This document shows positions 49,340 through 60,895 of a DNA stretch of 64,000 bases, one piece after another. A program made the translations under genes and the position numbers. Position 1 is the first letter of the stretch, and every line of letters begins with the position of its first letter. The notes beneath the pieces were generated by a model that did not search any database, had not been told where the DNA came from, and was given only the letters and a program-made list of their open reading frames with translations. Source of the stretch: Gordionus sp. m RMFG-2023 (taxonomy: Eukaryota > Nematomorpha > Gordioida > Chordodea > Parachordodidae); contig NC_088779.1 in assembly GCF_954871325.1 (NCBI RefSeq), positions 19,036,846 through 19,100,845 of the forward strand, given 5' to 3'.

Positions 49340-52300
49340 CAGGGGCGGACTGGCCATAAGATCCAGTGGGCATTTTGCCCACGAGGCCGCGAGAAAATGT
49401 CGATTTTGAGGCCGATGATAGAAAAATATCAAAAAAGAGGCCGGTAGGAAAAAAAACAAAATTTTGTTCACATTATTTTCTCTTATCATTTATTTATTTT
49501 TAATGATATCTATTATTTGAATTTAACATTCCCTGAGAAGAATTATCATGTCGTTTACTATATTTGAATGCATAAAATATCAATTACGTCGCTTGACGCT
49601 ATATATCATTTACCACGTGCTTTTCGTTTTTTTTTCAAAGGAAGTGAAAACGCTTATGTTTGAGTTTGAGTAGAGTGAAAGCTAAGTTTTGATTAATTTA
49701 TTATATTAATTTTTATACATTAATTTATTGTATATAGAAAACTATAGTGATTGATTGTATTTCTTCTACTTAATTCATTGATCCTTTTGAGCTTGGGCTT
49801 GAGTAGAGTGAAAGCTAAGTTTTCATTTATTTATTTAATTTTTATACATTAATTTATTGTATATAGGAAACTATTGTGATTGATTATATTTCTTGTTCTT
49901 AATTCATTGATCCTTTTGAGCTTGGGCTTGAGTAGAGTGAAAGCTAAGTTTTCATTAATTTATTATATTAATTTTTATACATTAATTTATTGTATATAGG
50001 AAACTGTGATTGATTGTATTTCTTGTTCTTAATTCATTGATCCATTTGAGTTTGGGCTTGAGTAGAGTGAAAGCTAAGTTTTCATTAATTTATATTATAT
50101 TTTTATACATTAATTTATTGTAATATAGGAAACTATCTTGTTCTTAATTCATTGATCCTTTTGAGCTTGGGCTTGAGTAGAGTGAAAGCTAAGTTTTCAT
50201 TAATTTATTATATTATATTTTTATACATTAATTTATTGTAGAGGAAACTTTTGTGCGCCTAATATTTGTATTACAACAATTTACTGATCATTAGAAAACA
50301 AACATAATATAAGAAAAGAATCAACTTTATATACTATTTTTACACGTAAATTGAGATGTGTGTAAATAGACAAAAGTAAAAAACTTATTTATATTTGATA
50401 ACCCAAAGATAGTAATGTTTTTTATTATTATTACTGGCTGGTAACATAACAGATTACTTTATGATTTATATTAAAATACAATTCTTTAAAAATAATAAAG
50501 TTTATTTTAGTTGAATTGATATATTTTTAAAAAACTTATTTATATTTCATAACCCAAAGATAGTAATGTTTTTTTTTATTATTACTGGCCGGTAACATAA
50601 CAGATTACTTTATGCTTTATATTAAAATACAATTCTTTAAAAAAAATTATAATAAATTTTATTTTAGTTGAATTGATATATTTTCTTATATGCATAGAAA
50701 TGCCAAAAGGAAATTTAAATGTGGAGCTGAAAAATTAAGAAAAAAAATGCTGCTGGTCTCAAAGCAGCTGGTGCTAATCCAAAACAACTTAAATTACCTT
50801 TTTTTGATAAATCAATACCAAGTATTTCAAATACTATTACTTCATGTAAATAAACTATTTTTTTAGAGATATCAACAACTGCCTCCCATTCACCACTACC
50901 TGAAACAACTACCTTATCTGCAACATCTTCATGTATTATGGCATCAGTTCAATCATTGCCACTATCCTCACACTTGTCAGAATCAACTACATCAATAATG
51001 CCTTCAGATATTTCTCAAAGTGGATTATCAGAATTGGATATGCATACACATGAAAATTTTAAGTTGCAATTAACAGCCACTATATCTCAAAAACTTAGAT
51101 TTTTAATGTAACATCCTATACAACCAATAAACATTAAATATGATAAATTATATTATCGAATGGTAATGAGTAAAAAAATACCTAGAAAATGGATTACCAT
51201 AAAAATTATATGCAATAAAGCCCAAGCTGTGTACTGCTCAATCTGCCTGGCATTTGCAGTATGTGAAAACACTTTCACAACAGGCTCTACAAATTTTCGT
51301 CACATGCACTCATGAAAATTCAAAAGTGCATATTAGTGCTGTCGAGGCCTACCTCAGAGCTTCAAAAAACTAGTCATTTAATAATTCAATTAGCGTTAAA
51401 ATATTAAATGAAAAAAATCGACAAATTCATAACAATATCCACATAATAAAACAAATATTTGAGATAATAAAGTTTTTAGGTAAACAAAACTTACCTTACA
51501 GAGGATCAAATGCTACCGAAACACTTAGCCTCTTTGATAATGAAAATTTAAATCATGGCAATTTCCTGGAAATGATCCGTATTATAACAAAGAATGATCA
51601 AATACTTAGAGATCATTTAGAGAAGGCTATTTTAAAAAGCAAACGTAGAAAAGATACTCTTAAACTGTCTAACAAATCAAAATCGAAGGGAAGAGGTTCT
51701 CTCATAACCTTTTTGTCAAAAACAACTGTCAACAAAGTTATTGATGCTGTTCTTGATCAAATCAGGAATTTAATAAAAAAGGAGATTGGTAACAAACGGT
51801 TTAGTTTGCAAATAAATAGTACTCAAGACATTTGAGTTTATGATCAAGCAACCATTTGCCTACGATACATATATAATGGTAAAATAACAGAAAGGCTTTT
51901 TGCACTTACAAAAGTTACGAACTCTTCTGGAAAAGGATTTTTTGATATCTTGAGTGAATGCTTTTTAAAACATGGAATTCAAATGAGAAATATAATTGGA
52001 GAATCATTTGATGGTGCTGCAAATATGCGGGGGGAATTTGTTGGGTTGCAAGCTCTTATTAGACAAGAGGCTCCAGGTAGCTTGTATATTTGGTGTTATA
52101 GTCACATATTAAATCTCTGTATATGTGATTCATGCGATAATATTGGGCAAAATTTTATTTGGATTATTGAACAGACTAGCAACTTTCTTTGGTGAATCAT
52201 ATAAAAGGATGGACGCTTGGGTGAAACAGAATAACTCAACTGGCCAAAATAAACTGAGAAGGCTGCAAAAAATAGGTGAGACAAGGTGGTGGGCACGTGA

Positions 52301-54421
52301 AAAAGCTCTTAAATTGATATATGGCAAAGAGAGCTTACTTCATAATGATAAGTGCACTTCGATTTATAATAGATAATCTATCATTTGAGGCAAAAACCTC
52401 ATCAGAAGCGCAGTCGTTGATAGATAATTTATGTAAATTTAAGACTCTTAGTACAGCTGTAATATATTTAGAAATTTTTGAAATAATGGGGCCATTGTCA
52501 TTGTATCTTCAAACCAAAAATTTAAATATTTTGTCGGCATGGAAGATGATAGAAGATGCTAAGTCTTCTGTGTCATCGATAACTATTACATCAATTCAAA
52601 ATAAAGCAATAAAAATGGCTTCTGATTTAAATTAAACACTTTCATATTTAAAGCTTACGGAGAGTATCTGTGTACAGACTGCTCTACCAAAAATTCGAAT
52701 AGGACGAGCAAAGAGAATATATAGTGATGAAGGCCAGGATAAACGTCCTCAAGATTGACCTTTATAGGGTTGAAGTATTTCGTCCTATAATTGATCAAAT
52801 TATAAACAGTTTGTCGGAACGCTTTTCTGCGAATAGAGAGCTTATTTTGAATGTGCGATATTTGCATCCAAGGCATTTTGATGACATGAATAGTAAAGGT
52901 ATTTCTGAAATGGCCTTGGAAAAACTGGCGCAATTGGCAAATATATCGAGTGATAAATTACATAACGAATTGTGTTCATTTTCTAGTGTATTCAAAGATT
53001 TAATAGCAGAATTAAATGAAACTGACGATGATATCTTATGTACAAGTGAGGAGTCGAATGAAGAAGATGGAATACTACAATATAATAATAACTAGAAGTG
53101 TGATAAATGTAACAATTGTTTAATATGCTTGTATGAAATTCTTAAGAGGTACAATATGCATACAAGTGCATACACTAATTTATTTTTGGCGTATGAATAC
53201 ATTTTAACTTTATCATTTACGCAGGTTAATTGCGAGAGAACATTTAGCAAATTGAAATTATAAAAAAAAGGCTGAGAGCTAATATAGGCCAAGAAAAATT
53301 AGAAGCGTTTTTAATGATGTCAGTTGAACGAGAACTATTATCGCAGATTGAAATAGAAGATATTCTTGTTTATTTACGCAAAGGTTCAAAGTTAATGAGA
53401 GATTTATTAACATAAAAATTATATATTATTAATATCATTTATTTAAATCTTATTTATATCTATTACAATATGATCTCTAATTTTATAAGTGCAACAATTT
53501 TATTCTATGTGCAATATTGTATAATTGTTATAATTTTATATGTGTAATTAATTGATTTTATATATTGAGTATGTATTATATTATATTTAACATGTGATGT
53601 GTGATTTGATTTTATAGTGCAATATCCTTGTTCTAATATAAAATATATATGTGCAATGAATATTTTTTTATATGTGCATTGAATATTTTTTAATATGTGC
53701 AATGAATATTTTTTAATATGTGCAATGAATATTTTTTTATATGTGCAATGAATATTTTTTTATGTGTTCAATGAATATGATTTTGGATGTGCAATTTTTT
53801 AAAATAAAATATATGATTATCGTGTCATTGATTTCTCATGTGGATTTATTCCTCTCGAAAGTATTTTTCTTTTTTACCTCTAAAATAAATAAACTTACAG
53901 TAAAACTTTTTAAGTTAAATTATCCACCTCCCACCTTTAAAGTAATTAATTTTAAAAGCAGTTCTTGGGTATAGGCTATTTTTTGGTCCCGCTCTTTTCC
54001 TCTAAGCCTATAGACGTTTTAATAAAATTTATTAGAAATGTTGTGCGTACGTACGTGCGGCTTGCCCACAAACGTGTGGAGGGCTCCTCATATCTTTTTT
54101 TCTCCCCCAAATTAATAAATTCCAATTAGATGGAAATGAGGAAAACCTAGCGTTGCTCTGTTGTGTATTCAACGGTAGAGGGCGAATGCGCTATATATCA
54201 CGTATTCTTTTCTTTTTTTAAAATGTAAATTGTTTGAACCTATAAAAAATAACAAGTAATAAAAATATATAATTTAAAGAAGCCATTTAAGGGAACCCGG
54301 CCGAAAACCGGGCAAAAGCGGGCCGAAGGCCTGAAAAATAGGGGGTATGGGGGCGAAGCCCCCATAAAAATGAGGCCGCTATAAAAAAATACGAGGCCAT
54401 ATCGTCGCCAGTCCGCCCCTG
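49340..54421 (+). mobile_element. hAT element, family F, 5.1 kb, TSD GGCGCATA
   Basis: Perfect 15-bp inverted repeats CAGGGGCGGACTGGC and an exact 8-bp duplication GGCGCATA (49332-49339 and 54422-54429) define it. The + strand transposase relic begins near 50700 with KRKFKCGAEKLRKKN and KQLKLPFFDK, as in ZMYM1-like hATs. It continues with NENLNHGNFLEMIRIITKND (51535-51600), GESFDGAANMRGEFVGLQAL (about 51990-52060), GETRWWAREKALK (about 52275), ILNVRYLHPRHFDDMN (about 52842) and a C-terminal VNCERTFSKLKL region (about 53225-53265). About five to eight stops or shifts break it. Long non-coding arms contain tandem repeats (49660-50240; 50380-50690). Confidence 0.94.
49660..50240. repeat. Tandem repeat in the left arm of hAT family F, about 5 units
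   Basis: Units of 115-133 bp each contain TTGAGTAGAGTGAAAGCTAA and TTTTTATACATTAATTTATT. A second duplicated block of about 150 bp follows (50380-50530 and 50529-50690) around CATAACCCAAAGATAGTAAT. Such arrays near element ends may hold transposase-binding sites. Confidence 0.85.
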
Positions 54422-54429
54422 GGCGCATA

Positions 54430-55254
54430 AGTCTATGTTTGAGTCGCGTGAGTCCATACGTTTTCGTAGGTTTGATAAAATTGTTGTACGTTATCATTAT
54501 CATAAGAAATAATTGATCAAATTTGATAATATGGAATACGGAATAAAATTTTAAATTTGGAAAAAAGAATTTAGAATAAAAATTTTGGAATATGGAATGA
54601 TAAATATGTAAAATTCCGTAAGAATAATAAATCAAAAGAGATTATTATATAATATTTCGCGTTTTTTTTTAAATTTTGCGTCTTATATATTTTATTTTAA
54701 TGATTTAGTTGCGTTTTAATATTTGAACTAATATAATTTCACCATTTATTAAAATAGGTAAGATATGATTTTAATAATTTAAGTTGCGTTTAATATTTTA
54801 TTTTAATAATTTAAGTTGCGTTTTAATATTTAATTTATTTTTATTTATTTTCAATATCCGAGGTTAAAATATGCAAATAAAATAATATTCACATTTCCCT
54901 CTCTTTAAATAAAAAATTTAAATTTCACACCCTAGTTTTAATTCAAAAAGTGTTATTTTTAATAAAAATTCTTCATAAGATAATTTTTAGAAAATGATCT
55001 CATCACATCATTTAAATATTTATCTAAAATGAAGATGTTTAATTTTTACATAACCTTTTGTCAAGCTTTAAATTTCAAAAACTTTTTATCACATTTATTA
55101 CTTGTTATTTTATTTTATAATTTTCTAATATGCAGATTTTTATCTATTAAATCTTTTTTTTTTGTTTAGGTATTTTAATGGTTTAACTTTGTAATATTTT
55201 TAATTAAGAATTCATCTTTAGGTAATTCAGTTAATTTACACAATTAATCATAAT
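54430..55254. other. AT-rich stretch, nothing recognised
   Basis: It may include decayed 3' coding of the LTR element that hosts hAT F, but I find no motif. Words such as TTTAAGTTGCGTTTTAATAT recur a few times at 54700-54840. Confidence 0.4.
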
Positions 55255-55525
55255 TCAAGAAATCAAAAATATCAATAGGCATTTCACTAAGAAATTCATT
55301 AAGCAAATAATTTTTTAAAGCATTTTATCATCTTTGGTCATAATTCAAGAAATCAAAAATATCAATAGGCATTTCACTAAGAAATTCAAAATATCAATAG
55401 GCATTTCACTAAGAAATTCAAAATATCAATAGGCATTTCACTAAGAAATTCAAAATATCAATAGACATTTAACTAAGAAATTCAAAATATCAATAGGCAT
55501 TTCATGAAGAAATTTAACTGTTAAT
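55255..55525. repeat. 32-bp tandem repeat, about 5-6 units
   Basis: The unit ATATCAATAGGCATTTCACT plus AAGAAATTCAAA repeats at exact 32-bp steps (for example 55387 and 55419), with an outlying copy near 55266. Confidence 0.88.
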
Positions 55526-55862
55526 TCATTATTATGTAAATATTTTTTAAGGCTTTATATGTATTCAAATATGTCCATTATTGATTTACATTTAAGTTAT
55601 TTTAATAAGTAAATTTACAACATGCCTTTATCTCGGCATAAAATTTTAATTTATAATAACTTTTCTTATTACGTGGATTAGAATAATAAGTAATCATCAT
55701 TGGTCTCACAATATAGAATTCATAACCTAACTCCAACTTCCATATTGGTTCTTTCTAAGTTGTCACATTAGATTAGGTGTTGGTCATCATCTTGTAGTCC
55801 ACCACCCAGAGCCAGGACACCACGAAGAAAGAAGCTTTTTGCATGAAAGAACGTGCTAAGGT

Positions 55863-56343
55863 ATGATTCTTGGTCATCTCAATAGATTAGGTAGTCATCT
55901 CAACAGATTAGACATTGGTCATGTCAATAGATTAGGTAGTCATCTCAATAGATTAGGTAGTCATCTCAATAGATTAGGTAGTCATCTCAATAGATTAGGC
56001 ATTGGTCATGTCAATAGATTAGGTAGTCATCTTAATAGATTAGGTAGTCATCTCAATAGATTAGGTAGTCATCTCAATAGGTTAGGTAGTCATCTCAATA
56101 GGTTAGGCAGTCATATCAATAGATTAGGTAGTCATCTCAATATTAGGCATTGGTCATATCAATAGATTAGGTAGTCATTTCAATAGATTAGGTAGTCATC
56201 TCAATAGATTAGGCAGTCATATCAATAGATAAGGTAGTCATCTCAATAGATTAGGCACTGATCATGTCAATAGATTAGGTAGTCATCTCAATAGGTAGTC
56301 ATCTCAATAGGTAGTCATCTCAATAGGCAGTCATCTCAATAGA
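55863..56343. repeat. 21-bp tandem repeat (7 codons), about 22 units
   Basis: The unit GTCATCTCAATAGATTAGGTA repeats with variants GGCATTGGTCATGTCAATAG. A length of 21 bp keeps a frame open (HLNRLGS on the + strand). It directly abuts an Asn-rich gag-like fragment on the minus strand, so it may be an expanded linker of that element rather than a host gene. Confidence 0.9.
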
Positions 56344-56470
56344 TTAGGCATTGTTTCTATCATAATTGTTTGCATTATTGTTACTGTGCCACATGGAGTT
56401 TCTTCCGTTATAGTTTGAATTGTTGTTCGAAGATTGGTTATTATGAAAATTTCTAGAGTTACCCTCACTT
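56344..56470 (-). mobile_element. Asn-rich gag-tail fragment of a Ty3/gypsy fossil
   Basis: The minus-strand frame reads NSRNFHNNQSSNNNSNYNGR and NNNANNYDRNN, like the Asn-rich gag tail at 36240-36670. It is a fragment only, with no age estimate beyond old. Confidence 0.55.
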
Positions 56471-56567
56471 TTGTATATGTATATATCAGAATAATATTTG
56501 ACTATATATTTTTTTTTATAAAAAAAACAAGCCATGAAGAAAACAAGTTATTTATTGTGTTTTCAAT

Positions 56568-56713
56568 TAACTTTATTTCTACTTTTAAAAAATCAAATAA
56601 TAATAATAAATATATGTATAACAATCAACTGGAATATATAATAAAACATTTAAATAGATATTCAAATTAATACTCAATTAACATTACAATAAATTATGTA
56701 AATTGAACACAAT
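56568..56713 (-). repeat. LTR-like fragment matching 49095-49288
   Basis: The match runs for about 140 bp at high identity, in the same orientation. It is a possible 5' LTR remnant of a decayed element spanning to 49095, or an independent solo fragment. Confidence 0.45.
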
Positions 56714-57384
56714 TAACAACCATAAAGTTACCAATTAATATTTTATTAAAAATACCATAAAACCTTTGTTATCAAGAATTTAATTTTTTTATTTCATACT
56801 TGCTCAAAAATTTAACATAAAATATATTTTTATATCTTTGAATTTATTTTAAAAGCTTAATTTTTCCATAAATTTGTCAGTCTAGTTAGGCCTATTGTGA
56901 ATACTTGTATCTACATTTCATTTGTATCTTTCTCTGTGTCTTTTTGACATTTTTAATAAGATGCTTATGTTTATATCTAAATACTTTATTTTCAAGAGAA
57001 TATTTCTTGACAAAAGATACAGACATTATTTATACTTTTGCTTAAAAAAGTTAGTATTTATTTTTAACATTTTCTCATAGATCCAGCATTAATTTTAAGT
57101 TTTCTTTCTTTACTAATTTGCAAAATACTCGGATGAAATAATTTGATAACAGATTCTTTAAATATTTCATTCTTTAATCATCGAGATCATGGAAATATTC
57201 ATGATTTGCACTCAACCATTTCACAAATAAATTCTTCACCACATTCACATGCTACAGTTATTATTAATCATTCAATACACCAACCTAATCATAATATGAG
57301 TGGTGGACAAGCATCAAGCCCCAGTACTTATATTCTCATAGAAATGCTTACTGCCTCATTCAATTGATATATTTTTAACTCCAC
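56714..57384. other. Unassigned AT-rich stretch
   Basis: The open frame 57143-57367 (74 codons, His/Ser/Asn-rich) lies just before the MULE-like fragment and could be part of it, but I recognise nothing in it. Confidence 0.35.
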
Positions 57385-57760
57385 CATATGCAACAACTAC
57401 TAAATCTAGAATATTTCTTATTCCTAGTGAAAATAGTAAGATATGTCTGGGACTATAAATATGCTAAAATTGATGACATCTGCTTCGACAATATATACGG
57501 ACAGAACTTTCTACATAGTCCCTAGCTTGTATTGTCAGCTCTATACCATTCACGCCATGTATGAAAATGTTATAATCCCAGTTATATATGCTCTTCTTCC
57601 AGATAAATCAAGGAAGACATATATTCAACTATTTCTTATACATTTTTGTACCTTAAAGGTATAAATTTCAACCCACCAATCGGACAAACAGATTTGGAGG
57701 TAGTGACTATATCCGCTCTTAGATTTGTTCAAAATATAGTGATCAAAGGTTAATTTATAT
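57385..57760 (+). pseudogene. Mutator-like (MULE) transposase fragment
   Basis: The stretch 57443-57664 reads TDRTFYIVPSLYCQLYTIHA then PVIYALLPDKSRKTYIQLF, matching the common MULE pattern (D.TF...P..F.QLYTIH....P..YALLP.K....Y..LF). Downstream, in another frame, FNPPIGQTDLEVVTISALR (about 57668-57725) fits the next catalytic block (DxE). No inverted repeats were found. It is a broken remnant. Confidence 0.7.
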
Positions 57761-58053
57761 ATTTAAAATATTTAAGCTTTCATTATTCTTGTTAAATTTT
57801 ACTAAAATTTTTATTTTCTCAATATCGCAAAATAGAGAAAATTAAAATAATAATTCCGAGAAATCGATATTCATATCATCTCTCCCCATAGAGAGAGTCT
57901 CATCTATTTCTACTTTGGTCCTCGTGTGTCTTCTTTATTTTCGTGACCTGCCTCCATTTCACTTCCGAACTCAAAGTTTTATCCATTTCATTGACATTAT
58001 TATCATTTTTGTATTCATGCTGTTTTTTTATCAATTATTAAACTATTATTGTT

Positions 58054-58287
58054 TTATTCATATTTTTGAAAATTAATTTCATGGTCTATCGCGGAAATAT
58101 AACATGCTTCCTTCCCCTTTAAATGTAACATATAATATTTTAAATCCATAACATTTATAGGCACAGCTTTTTTGATTAATAGATATATATTATTTTCGAC
58201 AGTAATATTATTTGCCGCAAAATGCGCTTCAAATCTTAGAATATAATTGGTAAAATTTTCTCCAAGTTTTTTTGTAAATGTCATCAT
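58054..58287 (-). mobile_element. Gag-like fragment of an LTR retrotransposon
   Basis: The frame reads GENFTNYILRFEAHFAANNI, similar to the retrotransposon gag core (GE...YI..F). It is cut off from recognisable protease or polymerase. It may belong with the Asn-rich fragment at 56344-56470 as a scattered minus-strand relic. Confidence 0.5.
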
Positions 58288-58335
58288 TGATAAATATTTT
58301 TTAGAAATTTCACAATTATTTGTCCTATCGGGGGA

Positions 58336-59422
58336 TGTTGACGCGAGGCATATATTGTTTATTTATAAGTAGTATAGTTATCTCTGTAATATCTTAGTGT
58401 CTCGCCGTCGTTTATTTATATAGGAATAGTTATTATTTTTTTATATTATTTTGCAATGTTATTTTTTTTAGAAAAAATAATGTTTATTTTTTTTAATATA
58501 ATATAAATAGTGTAGAAAAAAATAATAGATTTTTTATCTTTGATTCATTTTTTTTGAAAAAGAAAAATAAATATTATTGAATATTATTGAGGTTTATATT
58601 TTTTTTTATTTAGTTGATTTTTCTTTTTTAAAAAAAAAAAGAGAAAAGCAAATTTGTTTAAAAAAAAAATTAATTAATTACTTAATAAAGTTTGTTTTTC
58701 TCCTTGTGAGAAAAGTATATTTAAAAGAGAAAAAGATTCGATTAATCTTGTTAGGTACAAAAGAAAAAGAAATTAAAAATTTAAATTGATAAGATAAAGC
58801 TTATCGTTTTCGTTCCGAACCCCGGTCCCCTATAAACTTTCAGTTTGTCAGTCTTTTTGATAAATTGGTGGCCAAGACGAGCATATCGTAAAAAACTTTT
58901 AATTTAAGAATATAAAATCCTTTGGTGAGAATTTAGGTTACCCGTGCGGCGGAAGTTTAAGAATATAAAATCCTTTGGTGAGAATTTAGGTTACCCGTGC
59001 GGCGGAAGTTTAAGAATATAAAATCCTTTGGTGAGAATTTAGGTTACCCGTGCGGCGGAAGTTTAAGAATATAAAATCCTTTGGTGAGAATTTAGGTTAC
59101 CCGTGCGGCGGAAGTTTAAGAATAGAAAATCACAAATTATTCGCGAAGTTTAAATACACCGAAGTGCTGCCCAAATTATTCGCGAAGTTTAAATACACGG
59201 AAGTGCTGCCCAAATTATTCGCGAAGTTTAAATACACGGAAGTGCTGCCCAAATTATTCGTGAAGCTTAAATACACGGAAGTACTGCCCAAATTTTTCAC
59301 AAATCATAATTGTACGGAAGTGCTGTCCAAATTTTTTGAAGAAATAAATTACACAAAAGAGCTATCAGTTTGGGTTAAAGAAATCAAAATACACGGTAAA
59401 TTCGCGGAGAGCAATTTAGACA
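58336..59422 (+). repeat. Candidate 5' LTR with two internal minisatellites
   Basis: It starts TGTTGACGCG and ends near AATTTAGACA. It contains a 53-bp unit around GGTGAGAATTTAGGTTACCC repeated about 4 times (58895-59125) and a 39-bp unit around ACGGAAGTGCTGCCCAAATT repeated about 5 times (59130-59340). The second motif also occurs in the LTRs of the 3533-11340 copy, which supports the family link. The left boundary is less certain. Confidence 0.6.
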
Positions 59423-60895
59423 ACATCCTATCAATAATAGGTATATTGATTATTTTGTTTAAGATTGTTGCATGTATATGTGCATTATTGGATTATTTAC
59501 GTTAGTAATAATATCTTATCTATTAACTGTACAAATAACCAAGATTTTCATTTTAAAATTAATAATAAATTTTTTATAACGTTCGGATGAAAAGCTTAAA
59601 ATTTGTTAAGTATTGGGAGGTTCAGTATAATATTTTTGGGGCGTTGGTGATATTAATTATATGGATTTGTAGTTTAATTTGGGGCAGGAGAATGAAGAGA
59701 AGTCGCAGTGTAAAAATCAAAGGACAAACTTTAACCATTGAGGGGCATAATGGAGAGGAAGATATGATGGGCAGAGTAACATGGTTGCCGGTTCAGGAGT
59801 TAATTAGGGGGTGGACGGATAGCGATATAAGCAGAAGTTTATATATAACTGACAAGCAGGATTGTAATGATAATCAGGCATTGAGACCTTATAGAGAACC
59901 AAAAGAGTACTCTAGGGGAAGGAGAATGGAAATAAGACAGGGTTTTGAGCCGCAAAGGAAAGGGGGAATGAATTGTTATAATTGTGGTAAACCAGGTCAT
60001 ATGCTTAGAGATTGTCGTGATACAAAGTGTTTTGGTTGTGGGAAATTTGGTCATATAGCCCCTTACTGTCCTGGCAAACAGGAAAGGTTGAGATGTGCGG
60101 GTTGTGGACGCTTTGGACATAATAAAGAGGATTGTAATGTAAGCAGTTACAGTAATAAGAATGGTTTTCCGGAGAGGGGGATGGGTCCAAATGCTTCAAA
60201 TGTAAGGACTATTAAGCGAGAGAAAGTGGAAGGGGTTCGTATGTCAAGGAAACGGGGGAGATGGATATGGAGTGTTTTAGGTGTCGAGGGGCGGGACATG
60301 TGGCGAGGGACTGTGAGAATGTGTGACTATATGATGGCGAAAAATCGACATTACGGATCGGGGCGTGGCGGTTAGGAAGAACAGAGGAGAGATTTTTTCG
60401 GAAGATAACTAATAGGGAGGGGGTTTTAAATATGTTGCAAGATGGGATAATTAATGATCCTTGCCCGAGAGTAATGATTAATTTAGGGGGGAAAATTATT
60501 CCCATGTTATTTGATACGGGGGCAGCTATTTCAGTAATTGGATATAATAGATATCAAAGTATTTGGCCAGGGGAAATGATAGAGAATGAGGGGTTAAGGA
60601 TAAGACAGTTTGATGGGACACTGATGGCGGCAATGGGTAGGGTGGAGATAATAGCAAAATTGGGGGAAAGAGTTGAAGTATTAGATTTATGGATTATCAA
60701 TCATAATATAGAAGCTGTGTTGGGGTGGGACTGGATCACTAGGATTGGTCCCTGGTATGGTTTTTGGGGGGTATTTTCATGGTGGGGTGAATTTGTACCA
60801 AATACTAGTGAGGAGTATGCAGTTATGACATTTGAGGGTGATAATGGAAGGTCGGGAGTTGAGACTGTATTGAAGCCTGACACCAGAGGAGACCA

